This document shows positions 14,739-23,428 of a DNA stretch of 29,118 nucleotides, one piece after another; position 1 is the stretch's first letter; every line of letters begins with the position of its first letter. The DNA lies in contig CABQBF010000016.1 of NCBI GenBank assembly GCA_902462325.1, positions 1 to 29,118 on the forward strand, written 5' to 3'. The stretch comes from an uncultured Peptococcaceae bacterium (GTDB lineage Bacteria; Bacillota; Peptococcia; Peptococcales; Peptococcaceae). The notes below the pieces were generated by a model that had not been told where the DNA came from, ran no database searches, and was given only the letters and a program-made list of their open reading frames with translations. Position numbers and translations under genes: made by a program.

Positions 14739-17700
14739 ATGGAAGGCAAAAAGACGAATTTGCTGGATTTTTTACAGCAGGACGGAGAAATCGGCAAGGT
14801 GCGGGACAAGGTGCTGGCCACTGGCGAAGCGGTAGTTTATGGTTTATATGAAGGGCAGCGCATGTTGGTTACAGCGGCTTTGGCACAGCAGCAAGCGGGC
14901 AATTTGTTGGCAATCTGCGATACGCAAAAGCGGGCCAAGGAGTTGTGGGAAGACTTGGTGCAACTGCTGCCCGATTATGAAACTCTGTATTTTCCGGCGC
15001 TGGAAATGATTCCTTATGAAGTTATCGCGCAGAGCGGCGAGTTGGAGCAAAAACGGCTGGAGGTTTTATCTCATCTATTGTTGGAGCGGGATAGAAAGTT
15101 TGCTGTGGTTACCACCATCGAAGGACTCAGCAAAAAACTGCTGCCAGTGGGCGATTTCCGGCAGGGGCTATTGCAGCTAGCGGTTGGACAGCAGTTGGAG
15201 CAAAATCAATTGAAGGCCCATTTGGTGGAGTTTGGTTATGAGCATACGGAGCAGGTGGAACGGCCCGGCCAATTTTCTGTGCGGGGCGGTATTTTTGATA
15301 TTTATTCGGCCAACTATAAAAACCCATTGCGTTTAGAATTTTTTGATGATGAAGTCGATTCTATTCGTTTTTTTGAAACAGCAACCCAATGTTCAGTAGA
15401 AAAAGCAAAATCGGCTTGGGTGGTGCCTGGCCGGGAATTTTTCCTGATGCCGCCGTGTAAAGAAACGGGAACGCAGCAAATTCGGCAGCAGTACAGTCAG
15501 CAAATAGAACAGCTATCCAAACGAAAAGACCGGGAACCGGTGGAACGGCTGCAAGGCAAAGTAGGCGAGCTGCTGGAAAAATTGCAGCAGGGTTTATACT
15601 TTACCGGCTTGGAGCAGTACCAGACCTTTTTCTATCCCGAAAGCGCCAGCCTGCTGGATTATATGGGCCATGATTTATTTGTGGTGCTGGATGAAGCGAA
15701 CCGCATTCAGGAAGCCCAGGAGTACTTGGAAAAGGAACGGCGGCAGACCTTCAGCGAATTATTACTGAAAGGCAGTGTTCTGCCGGGGCAGGCCCAATAT
15801 TTTTATGAACTGGACGATTTGGTGCGTTTAACGGAAGAACAGCGGCATTTGTGCTTTTCCTTACTGCCCAAACAATCAGTGTTTCAGCAATATAGCTCCC
15901 GTATGGCGCTGGATTGCCAGAATATCCCGTCATTTTTCAGCAATCCGCAAATGCTGGTGGAGGAACTGCAAACCTGGCAGAAACAGCAGTATAAAATTCT
16001 CATTTTATTAACCTCGGCGGCAAAAGCCTTGCGGCTACAGCAAATGCTGGGCGATTATGATATTCTTTGCAGTTGGATTGCCGACCGCTATCAGGCCGAT
16101 TCGGGACAAATTTATCTGGCCTATGGCAATATCAGCCATGGCGCCCGTTTCCCACAAAGCCGTTTGGTGCTGATTAGTGAAACAGAAGTGTTTCAGCAGC
16201 AGAAAAAACGGGTGAATAAAAAGTTTTTCCAGGAAGACGGACAAAAAATTTCACAGCTGGACGATTTAAAAATTGGCGACTATGTGGTGCATATGAACCA
16301 CGGCATTGGCCGCTATATGGGCATTGAGCGCTTAAAAGTGCAGGATGTAGAGCGAGACTATCTCATCATCAAATATTCTGACGACGGCAAGCTGTATATT
16401 CCGGTGGAGCAGTTTGACTTGCTGCAAAAATATACAGTCAACGAAGGGGTTGCGCCCAAGGTCAACAAGCTGGGCGGCAATGAATGGCAGCGCACAAAAA
16501 ACAAAGTGAGAGCTTCTGTAGAAAAACTGGCGGAAGGGCTGCTGGAAATTTACGCCCGCCGCAAAAGCCAGGAGGGCTTTGCTTTCTCACCGGACGATCA
16601 GTGGCAAAAGGAATTTGAAGACGCCTTTCCTTATGTGGAAACGGAAGACCAGTTGAGAGCCATTGAAGATGTAAAGCGGGATATGATGTCTACCACTGTT
16701 ATGGACCGTTTAATCTGCGGCGACGTAGGCTATGGCAAAACAGAGGTGGCTATTCGTGCTGCGTTCAAAGCGGTAAATGATGGCAAGCAGGTAGCGGTGC
16801 TGGTGCCGACGACTGTATTGGCTCAGCAGCATTACAATACCTTTATGGAACGGTTTCATCCTTACGGTGTGCGGGTGGAAATGTTGAGCCGGTTCAGCAC
16901 GCCGAAGCAGCAAAAAGAGACAGTAGAAGGTCTGAAAAGCGGCGCGGTAGATATTGTGGTAGGTACCCATAAATTATTGGGTAAAACCGTCAGCTTTCAC
17001 GATTTGGGCTTATTGGTGGTGGACGAAGAGCAGCGTTTTGGCGTTACCCATAAAGAAAAAATAAAAAGCCTGCGCTCCCAGGTCGATGTGCTTACCTTAT
17101 CGGCCACTCCCATTCCCCGCACGCTGCACATGTCGTTGGTGGGCATTCGGGATATGAGCGTGATTGAAACGCCGCCGCAGGACCGCTATCCAATTCAGAC
17201 TTACATTGTGGAGCGCACACCGGAGCTGATGAAAGATGCTATCCGTCGGGAGTTGGGCCGGGGCGGTCAGGTATATGTGGTGCATAACCGTGTGGAGGAT
17301 ATTGAAGGTTTGGCGGAGGAAATCCGCTTGCTGGTGCCGGAGGCCCGCATTTTAGTGGGACATGGCCAGATGAAGGAACATCAGCTGGAGCAAATTATGA
17401 TGGATTTTATTGCCCATCAGGCCGATGTTTTGGTGTGTACCACCATTATTGAAACAGGACTGGATATTTCCAACGCCAATACTATGATTGTCGATGAAGC
17501 TGATAAAATGGGTTTGGCCCAGTTATATCAGCTTCGGGGACGGGTGGGCCGCAGCAATCGCATTGCCTACGCCTATCTGACTTATAAAAAGGATAAAACG
17601 CTGAGCCAGTTGGCCGAAAAACGGCTGGCAGCCATTCGGGAATATACCGAGCTGGGCTCCGGCTTTAAGATTGCCATGCGGGATTTGGAAATCCGCGGCG

Positions 17701-18275
17701 CTGGCAATCTGTTAGGTGCTGAACAGCACGGCCATGTGGCGGCAGTGGGCTTTGATTTGTACTGTACCATGCTGGATGAAGCCATTCGCCAGTTAAAAGG
17801 AGAACAGGCAGGAAAACGGCGGGAAGTAGAAATTGATTTGCAGGTAAGCGCTTTTATTCCCGAATATTATATTCGGGACAGTTCTGTGAAGCTGGGCTTT
17901 TATCAGCGTATTCAGCAGGCACGGGCCATCAGTCGGCTGCATTTGCTGGAAGATGAACTGATAGACCGCTTTGGCGATGTGCCGCCGGAAACGTGGAATC
18001 TATTACGGGTGGCAGAATTAAAAATTTATTGTATGGAAATTGGTATCCGCAGCCTGAAACAAAAAGGCGGGATTGTCACCGCTTTGTTTGAGCAGGACAC
18101 AAAAATGGATATGCCAAAGCTATTGGAACTGATGCAGAAATACAAACGGCAGCTCACCTATGGCAGCGATGGCGGCGAATTGGTGGTACGCATTACGGTA
18201 GGCAGTGCCGGCGCCGAAAAATGTTTAGATTTGATAAAAGATATTTTATTAGCCATGGTTTCCATTGTGCAATAA
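14739..18275 (+). CDS. mfd: Transcription-repair coupling factor
   Basis: A 1178-residue ATP-dependent translocase that removes stalled RNA polymerase at DNA lesions and recruits UvrA. It has the N-terminal UvrB-homology modules (about 1-350), an RNA polymerase-interaction domain around 500-570 ('DLKIGDYVVHMNHGIGRY'), and Walker A GDVGYGKTE at 661-669. The DEEQ box is at 762-765, followed by the helicase C-terminal half with GRVGRSNR, and a TRCF C-terminal domain after about 1000. Length is normal. AAGAGGTGA precedes the ATG. Its 3' end contains the promoter of the next gene. Confidence 0.98.
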   Translation: MEGKKTNLLDFLQQDGEIGKVRDKVLATGEAVVYGLYEGQRMLVTAALAQQQAGNLLAICDTQKRAKELWEDLVQLLPDYETLYFPALEMIPYEVIAQSGELEQKRLEVLSHLLLERDRKFAVVTTIEGLSKKLLPVGDFRQGLLQLAVGQQLEQNQLKAHLVEFGYEHTEQVERPGQFSVRGGIFDIYSANYKNPLRLEFFDDEVDSIRFFETATQCSVEKAKSAWVVPGREFFLMPPCKETGTQQIRQQYSQQIEQLSKRKDREPVERLQGKVGELLEKLQQGLYFTGLEQYQTFFYPESASLLDYMGHDLFVVLDEANRIQEAQEYLEKERRQTFSELLLKGSVLPGQAQYFYELDDLVRLTEEQRHLCFSLLPKQSVFQQYSSRMALDCQNIPSFFSNPQMLVEELQTWQKQQYKILILLTSAAKALRLQQMLGDYDILCSWIADRYQADSGQIYLAYGNISHGARFPQSRLVLISETEVFQQQKKRVNKKFFQEDGQKISQLDDLKIGDYVVHMNHGIGRYMGIERLKVQDVERDYLIIKYSDDGKLYIPVEQFDLLQKYTVNEGVAPKVNKLGGNEWQRTKNKVRASVEKLAEGLLEIYARRKSQEGFAFSPDDQWQKEFEDAFPYVETEDQLRAIEDVKRDMMSTTVMDRLICGDVGYGKTEVAIRAAFKAVNDGKQVAVLVPTTVLAQQHYNTFMERFHPYGVRVEMLSRFSTPKQQKETVEGLKSGAVDIVVGTHKLLGKTVSFHDLGLLVVDEEQRFGVTHKEKIKSLRSQVDVLTLSATPIPRTLHMSLVGIRDMSVIETPPQDRYPIQTYIVERTPELMKDAIRRELGRGGQVYVVHNRVEDIEGLAEEIRLLVPEARILVGHGQMKEHQLEQIMMDFIAHQADVLVCTTIIETGLDISNANTMIVDEADKMGLAQLYQLRGRVGRSNRIAYAYLTYKKDKTLSQLAEKRLAAIREYTELGSGFKIAMRDLEIRGAGNLLGAEQHGHVAAVGFDLYCTMLDEAIRQLKGEQAGKRREVEIDLQVSAFIPEYYIRDSSVKLGFYQRIQQARAISRLHLLEDELIDRFGDVPPETWNLLRVAELKIYCMEIGIRSLKQKGGIVTALFEQDTKMDMPKLLELMQKYKRQLTYGSDGGELVVRITVGSAGAEKCLDLIKDILLAMVSIVQ

Positions 18276-18293
18276 TTGCGGTTCTGTTATAAT
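18265..18293 (+). promoter_or_regulatory. Predicted promoter of the foldase lipoprotein
   Basis: TTGTGC (18265-18270), 17 bases, TATAAT (18288-18293), with TG one base before the -10 (extended -10). It overlaps the last codons of mfd and lies about 48 bases before the next start. Confidence 0.7.
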
Positions 18294-18340
18294 GATACAA
18301 TGTTGGAGACAACAGCACTGAATTGAAGGAGAGAATAACG

Positions 18341-19360
18341 ATGAAGAAAAAATTGGCGGTATTAGTTTTGGGTGCATTTTTGGTAACGGGTCTGTTCGGC
18401 TGCGGCAACAAAGTGCCGGAAGGTACGGTGGCAACTGTAAACGGAGAACCAATCTCCCAGGAAGAATTGGATACCAACTATAGTCAAATGTTGCAGATGT
18501 ATCAGTTCTATGGTTATGATATCACTGACGATACTGTGAAGGTAAGCGTGAGAAATGATATGCTGAATAGTCTGATTATGCAGGAACTGTTGCTGCAGGA
18601 AGCAGAAAACAGAGGCTTGAGCGCCAGCGATGAAGAAGTGGAAGAAGTCATTGCTTCTTTAGCAGAACAATATGGCAGCGAAGAAGATTTGACCGCTGCG
18701 GTGGAACAGGCTGGCATGACCATGGATTATTTTAAGCAGGTTCGGAAAGAACAGATGGTTTTGGAAAAATTGCAGGAAGATATGGTGAATAATCCAGAAC
18801 CGGCAGATGTTATTCAGGCACGGCACATTTTAATTACCAATGAAGTAGAAAATGCGGAACAGGTTGCCATTGATTTGATTGCCCAGTTAGACAACGGCGC
18901 TGATTTTGCTACATTGGCACAGGAAAATTCCGGTGATGTCGGTTCTGCGGCAAATGGCGGCGAATTAGGCTATTTCTCCGTTGGGAATGGCAGCACCATT
19001 CCGCAAATGATGGTGGATGAATTTACAGAAGGCGCACAAGCGCTGGAAATTGGCGAATATTCTAAAACACCAGTTAAAAGTGATTATGGTTATCACATTA
19101 TTTTAGTGGAAGACAAACAGACCGGTGTGAATCTGTTAGATGACAGTGAAAAATATGCCAGCATTTTATCTTCTATTTATAATAACGGCTTAAACATCCT
19201 GGCAGATAATTTATATAATGCAGCCGATGAAAAAGGCAAAATCAAAATTTTGATTGATACCGAAGCTGTGCCGGAAACACCTGTTGTTGACGAGCAGGAC
19301 GCAGCCAATGAGGATAGCGATGCCGACGGCGCCGACAATGGCGAAGCAGAGGCTGAATAA
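18341..19360 (+). CDS. PrsA/SurA-like peptidyl-prolyl isomerase lipoprotein
   Basis: A 339-residue lipoprotein: KKK, a hydrophobic segment, then lipobox LFGC with the lipidated cysteine at 21. A SurA-N-like helical region (about 25-150) precedes a parvulin domain (about 157-260: ARHILI, GADFATLAQENS, GGELGYF, DYGYHIILVED). The tail is very acidic. It should help exported proteins fold outside the membrane. ATG 18341 is chosen because the in-frame TTG at 18323 overlaps the ribosome binding site AAGGAG. A parvulin foldase after mfd is common in anaerobic Bacillota. No transmembrane segment other than the signal is seen. Confidence 0.92.
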   Translation: MKKKLAVLVLGAFLVTGLFGCGNKVPEGTVATVNGEPISQEELDTNYSQMLQMYQFYGYDITDDTVKVSVRNDMLNSLIMQELLLQEAENRGLSASDEEVEEVIASLAEQYGSEEDLTAAVEQAGMTMDYFKQVRKEQMVLEKLQEDMVNNPEPADVIQARHILITNEVENAEQVAIDLIAQLDNGADFATLAQENSGDVGSAANGGELGYFSVGNGSTIPQMMVDEFTEGAQALEIGEYSKTPVKSDYGYHIILVEDKQTGVNLLDDSEKYASILSSIYNNGLNILADNLYNAADEKGKIKILIDTEAVPETPVVDEQDAANEDSDADGADNGEAEAE

Positions 19361-19426
19361 AAGCAGCAGGTTTTACGGTGAAAGAAACGAGACAATGAAC
19401 CACTGACCGGAAAAGGAGGGCTTTGC

Positions 19427-20179
19427 ATGCAGCAGGCAGAATTGATTGACAGTAAGGAAAAGCTGAAGGAATTGGAAGAAGCGGCGAAAGAAGGCTTTGC
19501 CCGCGCACAGTTTAATCTGGGTATGTGTTATGAGCAGGGAAAATGGGTAGAGCAGGATTTGGAAAAAGCTATTGAATGGTATAAAAAATCGGCGGAACAG
19601 GGCAATCTCAATGCCTGTTATCTATTGGGAAGCCGTTACTATAACGGTGACGGTGTGGAACAGGACATGGAAAAAGCCTTTGAAAACTTTAAGATTGCAG
19701 CGCAGAAGGGCCATATCATTGCCCAGCAGTTTTTAGGCGAATGCTATACCTTTGGGCAGGGTACAGAGCAAAATCTGGAAGAGGCTGCCGAATGGTACTT
19801 AAAAGCGGCTATGCGCGGTTCTTTAGAGGCGCAGGTAAATTTGGGCATCTGTTACAGCCAGGGCTTAGGCGTGGAACAAAATTATGAAGAAGCCATCAAA
19901 TGGTTTCAGCGGGCAGCCGAAGCCGAGCATCCGGCTGGCAAGATGAATCTGGCCATCTCCTATTATGAAGGAGAAGGCGTGGAGCAGGATAAAGAAAAGG
20001 CGGTGCAGCTTTTAACCGAGGCTGCCCAATATATGCCGGACGCGCAGTTCTTACTGGCGCAATGCTATGAAAATGGCGAAGGAACTGCAAAAGATTTGGA
20101 TAAAGCAAAGGAGCTGTATCAGCAGGCTGCTGATGCAGGCATTGCAGAAGCCAGCGAGGCTTTGGAAAGTTTCAAATAA
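19427..20179 (+). CDS. Sel1-repeat (TPR-like) protein
   Basis: A 250-residue protein consisting of a short helical N-terminus and about six consecutive 36-residue Sel1 repeats (from about residue 25 to 240), each with the pattern A-x2-x-LG-x-CY-x-G-x-GVEQD-x-EKA-x-W-x2-AA. There is no signal peptide, so it is expected in the cytoplasm, unlike many secreted Sel1 proteins. It presumably serves as a protein-binding scaffold; the partner is unknown. AAAGGAGGG lies upstream of the ATG. It follows the foldase gene by 66 bases and may be co-transcribed. Confidence 0.9.
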   Translation: MQQAELIDSKEKLKELEEAAKEGFARAQFNLGMCYEQGKWVEQDLEKAIEWYKKSAEQGNLNACYLLGSRYYNGDGVEQDMEKAFENFKIAAQKGHIIAQQFLGECYTFGQGTEQNLEEAAEWYLKAAMRGSLEAQVNLGICYSQGLGVEQNYEEAIKWFQRAAEAEHPAGKMNLAISYYEGEGVEQDKEKAVQLLTEAAQYMPDAQFLLAQCYENGEGTAKDLDKAKELYQQAADAGIAEASEALESFK

Positions 20180-20206
20180 AAAAGACAGAAGTAAAAAAGA
20201 CAGAAG
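20177..20206 (+). repeat. 15-bp perfect tandem duplication at a stop codon
   Basis: TAAAAAAGACAGAAG occurs at 20177-20191 and again at 20192-20206. The first copy begins with the stop codon of the Sel1-repeat gene, so the duplication leaves the protein intact. It is probably a replication-slippage product. Confidence 0.9.
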
Positions 20207-20305
20207 CGCTGTTGCAAGAAGAAAACGATTGTCATAACCAGCACTGTATGAAAAGCGCGTGCAGCATGGTGGTTGGCAATCGCCTTCTTAAAACAGCGCT
20301 TTTTT
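20205..20305 (+). terminator. Long imperfect hairpin with terminator T-run
   Basis: AGCGCTGTT (20205-20213) pairs with AACAGCGCT (20292-20300). Further matching blocks continue inward (AAGAAG with CTTCTT, CGATTG with CAATCG), giving imperfect arms of about 40 bases. The 3' arm ends in six T (20300-20305). It acts as a terminator for the Sel1 gene; the unusual length could also mean a small structured RNA or a remnant of a short inverted-repeat element. Confidence 0.65.
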
Positions 20306-20380
20306 CAGTGAAATGTTCTGCTGCTGCACAACTGTACTATAACTATTTCTAATTTTATAAAACTTTTATTTAACAGATGA

Positions 20381-20440
20381 TTGACTTCTTTTTGTCGTGG
20401 TGCTATACTCTGTGCATGGACAAAAAAATCATATGTCCAT
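20381..20440 (+). promoter_or_regulatory. dctP promoter with operator-like dyad
   Basis: TTGACT (20381-20386), 17 bases, TATACT (20404-20409) is a strong promoter. Seven bases after the -10, ATGGACA (20416-20422) and TGTCCAT (20434-20440) form a perfect inverted repeat with an 11-base spacer. Its position over the start of transcription suggests repression by a dimeric regulator. Confidence 0.75.
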
Positions 20441-20475
20441 AGATGCAATATTATATTTATGGGGGAGATTTACCA

Positions 20476-21507
20476 ATGAGAAAAGCACGTAAATTGGTTG
20501 CTGCATTAACAGTGTGCGCAATGGCTTTCACACTGACAGCCTGCGGCAGCAGCAACAACAATGACCAGCAGACAGATGCAGATGCTACTGCTGAACCAGT
20601 TGTAATGAGACTGGCTACCACTGTAAATGAACAGGATAGCTTCCAGGTTGCGGCTGAAAAATTTGCTGAATTAGTAGCAGAAGGCACGGATGGCGCTTAC
20701 ACCATCGAAATTTATCCAAACAGCGCTTTAGGCGACGAAGCTGAAATGCTGTCCAGTATGGCTGCCGGCGAACTGGAACTGGGGATTGTAACAAGTGGTC
20801 CTTTCATTAACTATGCGCCAGAAATGGGCGTACTGGATTTGCCATTCTTGTTCTCCAGCAATGAAGAAGCTCATGCTGTATTAGACGGTGAAGTTGGTCA
20901 GGAACTGTTAGGTTCTCTGGAAAATGCCAACTTAAAAGGTCTGGCTTATGCAGAACGTGGTTTCCGTAACCTGACCAACAGCGTAAGACCAGTTACCACA
21001 CCTGCTGATTTGGCTGGCTTAAAACTGCGTGTAATGGAAAATGAAGTATATACCAAAACCTTTACCGCTTTAGGCGCAGACGTTAGCCCAATGGCTTGGA
21101 CGGATACGCTGACAGCTTTACAGAACGGCGCAATTGAAGGTCAGGAAAACCCAATTAACGTAATTTGCTCCTACAAACTGTGGGAATCCAATCAGAAATA
21201 TGCAACATTGACCCGTCATTCTTACTCTACAGCGATCATCACCATGAGCTTAGATAAATTCAATGAACTGCCAGAAGACGTACAGGCTGTATTTAAAGAC
21301 GCTGCACAGCAGGCTGCTGAATATGAACGGGCTTGGGTTGCTGAAAACGAAGCAACACAGTTGCAGGAAATGAAAGACAACGGCATGGAAGTCGTAGAAG
21401 ATCCAGATTTAGACGCTTTCAAAGCAGCAGTACAGTCCGTATATGATGCATATCCAGACTATGCTGAAAACTTAGCAAAAATTCAGGAAGCTGCGGCAGC
21501 AGTTTAA
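20476..21507 (+). CDS. dctP: TRAP transporter substrate-binding lipoprotein (DctP family)
   Basis: A 343-residue extracytoplasmic binding protein with a lipobox at LTAC (C23) and a Ser/Asn/Asp-rich linker. The DctP fold follows, including the conserved block GLKLRVMENEVYTKTFTALGA with R185, the residue that usually clamps the carboxylate or sulfonate of the ligand. The start is ATG 20476, with GGGGGAG upstream; an earlier in-frame ATG at 20443 lies within the leader and lacks a ribosome binding site. It delivers an organic anion to DctQM. The ligand is not determined by sequence; isethionate is attractive given the lyase 10 kb away, but C4-dicarboxylates or keto acids are equally possible. 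Confidence 0.92.
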   Translation: MRKARKLVAALTVCAMAFTLTACGSSNNNDQQTDADATAEPVVMRLATTVNEQDSFQVAAEKFAELVAEGTDGAYTIEIYPNSALGDEAEMLSSMAAGELELGIVTSGPFINYAPEMGVLDLPFLFSSNEEAHAVLDGEVGQELLGSLENANLKGLAYAERGFRNLTNSVRPVTTPADLAGLKLRVMENEVYTKTFTALGADVSPMAWTDTLTALQNGAIEGQENPINVICSYKLWESNQKYATLTRHSYSTAIITMSLDKFNELPEDVQAVFKDAAQQAAEYERAWVAENEATQLQEMKDNGMEVVEDPDLDAFKAAVQSVYDAYPDYAENLAKIQEAAAAV

Positions 21508-21530
21508 TGAAAAATCTTGTGTAGGCTATC

Positions 21531-21561
21531 ACAAGGCAGGCAGCCGGCCTGCCTTGTTTTT
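21531..21561 (+). terminator. Intercistronic terminator between dctP and dctQ
   Basis: ACAAGGCAGGC (21531-21541) and GCCTGCCTTGT (21547-21557) form a perfect 11-bp stem with a 5-base loop followed by TTTTT. This is a complete intrinsic terminator 24 bases after dctP. No separate promoter is evident before dctQ, so partial read-through is likely and would yield far more binding protein than membrane subunits. Confidence 0.85.
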
Positions 21562-21609
21562 GTACATAAGCTTTTTATAAGCAAAATTAGCAAAAGGAGT
21601 TGTAAATTT

Positions 21610-22092
21610 ATGAATGTCATTCATAAGATGAGCGACAACATTGATAAAATTGTGTTGGCTATCGTGGTTACCATGCTCGGTGTGATGGTGCTTGTCACTA
21701 CGGCCCAGATCGTTTGCCGGTTAGCGCGGCATTCCCTGCTGTGGAGTGAAGAATTGTGCCGCTATTTATTGGTTTGGTCCACCTTTTTGGGCGCCAGTTG
21801 TGTTTATAAAAGCGGCGCCCATATTGCCATCACCTTTGTACAAGGCGTGTTTCCGCCTAAGGTCCAACGTGCAATGCGCATTTTCGTGCATGTTGTATGT
21901 ATTCTGACATTTTGCGCAGTGGTCTACTTCGGCGTGATTTATGCAGGCAAGCAGGTCCAACTGGCTCCGTCGCTGCGGATTCCCATGAAATATATGTATT
22001 ATTCCATTCCGATTGGCTTTGGTCTGATGATTATTCACGCAGTTGACGCAATTTTGCAAATTCTACAGGAAAAAGGAGGGGCGTTGCGATGA
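21610..22092 (+). CDS. dctQ: TRAP transporter small membrane subunit (DctQ family)
   Basis: A 160-residue protein with four hydrophobic segments and the DctQ-type 'WSEELCRYLLVWSTFLGA' block around residues 45-62. The start is ATG 21610, with AAAGGAG 9 bases upstream; a longer in-frame frame from 21517 would run through the terminator hairpin and is rejected. It overlaps dctM by 4 bases (ATGA), so the two are translationally coupled and form the membrane complex. Confidence 0.92.
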   Translation: MNVIHKMSDNIDKIVLAIVVTMLGVMVLVTTAQIVCRLARHSLLWSEELCRYLLVWSTFLGASCVYKSGAHIAITFVQGVFPPKVQRAMRIFVHVVCILTFCAVVYFGVIYAGKQVQLAPSLRIPMKYMYYSIPIGFGLMIIHAVDAILQILQEKGGALR

Positions 22093-23351
22093 GTGTTTTA
22101 TTGTTTGGCGTATTTATTTTGGCTTTAATTGTCGGCATTCCTGTGGCCTTTTCCGTTATGCTGGCCGCTATTGCGGTCATGGTTTCCGGAGATGTAGGCT
22201 TGGGTATGGTGGCACAGCGCGCCTTTGCAGCTACCAACTCCTTTCCGCTGATTGCCGTGCCGTTCTTCATTTTGGCAGGTGATTTGCTGGCCCAGGGCGC
22301 AATTTCCAAATATTTAGTAGAGTTTGCCGAGTCCTTTTTGGGCATGATTAAAGGCGGTTTATCTATTGTATCTGTTGTAGCTGGCATGTTCTTTGCAGCC
22401 GTTTCTGGTTCCGGTGCAGCTACCACAGCAGCGGTAGGCGCAACCTTAATTCCCCAGCTAAAAGAACGGGGTTATGATGAAGATTCAGCAGCCGCATTGA
22501 TTGCCGCTGCCGGTACCATTGGCGTTGTCATTCCGCCTTCTGTTCCTATGGTATTGTACGCCGTCAGTGCCAAGCAGAGCTTAAGCCAGTTGTTTGCCAA
22601 TGGCTTCGGCCCGGGTCTGCTGATGGGCGCCATTTTAATTGTGATTGCGCTGGTACAGGCTTATCGGCATAATTATCCGAAAGGCACAAAATTTTCGCTG
22701 AAAAACGTTTTGGGTACGTTTTTACGGGCAATTCCGGCTTTGATTATGCCAGCTATCATTTTAGGCGGCATTTTCTCCGGCAAATTTACCACTTCTGAAG
22801 CTGCTGCCGTAGCGGTGGTATATGCGTTATTAGTGTCCTTTTTGATTTATCGCGATATGACGCCCCGAAAATTGTATGAAATTATGAAGGGCAGCGCCAA
22901 AACTTCGGCCGTCATCATGATCATTATTGCCTGCAGCGGACCCTTTGGCTGGGTATTGGCCAATTATAAAATTCCAGAAGCCATTGCTGGCAGCATCTTA
23001 GGCATTTCTACCAATAAATATATTTTGATGTTTATCATTGCTTTGGTAATTATCATTGCCGGTGTGTTTATGGAAACATCTTCCGCCATTATTATCCTTA
23101 CGCCGGTATTTTTACCGTTGGTGCAAGGCCTTGACGTTGACTTAGTCCATTTTGGCATTTTGTTTGTAGTGGGGATTGCCATTGGGATGATTACGCCGCC
23201 GGTGGCCATCAATTTATTTGTGGCATCAGGGATTACTGGAAAACCCATAGAGCTGATTGCCAAGGCTGTTATTCCCTATCTATTAGGATTGCTGGTGGTG
23301 TTCCTGCTGATTGTTTATATGCCGCTGTTCATTCCAAGTTTGATTGTTTAG
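22089..23351 (+). CDS. dctM: TRAP transporter large membrane subunit (DctM family)
   Basis: A 420-residue, very hydrophobic permease with the DctM signatures: 'GDLLAQGAISKYLVEFAESFLG', 'GSGAATTAAVGATLIPQLKERGYDEDSAAALIAAAGTIGVVIPPSVPMVLY' region (residues about 105-160), and 'GMITPPVAINLF' near the C-terminus. About eleven to twelve membrane segments. It drives uptake with the Na+ gradient in known relatives. GGAGGGG ribosome binding site; last gene of the operon, followed by a bidirectional terminator. Confidence 0.95.
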   Translation: MSVLLFGVFILALIVGIPVAFSVMLAAIAVMVSGDVGLGMVAQRAFAATNSFPLIAVPFFILAGDLLAQGAISKYLVEFAESFLGMIKGGLSIVSVVAGMFFAAVSGSGAATTAAVGATLIPQLKERGYDEDSAAALIAAAGTIGVVIPPSVPMVLYAVSAKQSLSQLFANGFGPGLLMGAILIVIALVQAYRHNYPKGTKFSLKNVLGTFLRAIPALIMPAIILGGIFSGKFTTSEAAAVAVVYALLVSFLIYRDMTPRKLYEIMKGSAKTSAVIMIIIACSGPFGWVLANYKIPEAIAGSILGISTNKYILMFIIALVIIIAGVFMETSSAIIILTPVFLPLVQGLDVDLVHFGILFVVGIAIGMITPPVAINLFVASGITGKPIELIAKAVIPYLLGLLVVFLLIVYMPLFIPSLIV

Positions 23352-23381
23352 AGGCGTAGTTCTAAAGCATTATGAAAAATA

Positions 23382-23424
23382 AAAAATCCCGCGGAGCGGT
23401 AATAAACTGCTTTGCGGGATTTTT
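23382..23424. terminator. Bidirectional terminator between dctM and the LysR gene
   Basis: AAAAATCCCGC (23382-23392) pairs perfectly with GCGGGATTTTT (23414-23424), with an inner AGC/GCT pair. It has T-runs on both strands and lies 30 bases after dctM and 5 bases from the stop of the convergent LysR gene. Confidence 0.9.
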
Positions 23425-23428
23425 ACGT

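Noticed and set aside
21517..21609. Longer N-terminus for DctQ
   Set aside because: It would translate through the intrinsic terminator hairpin and lacks a ribosome binding site; ATG 21610 has AAAGGAG.
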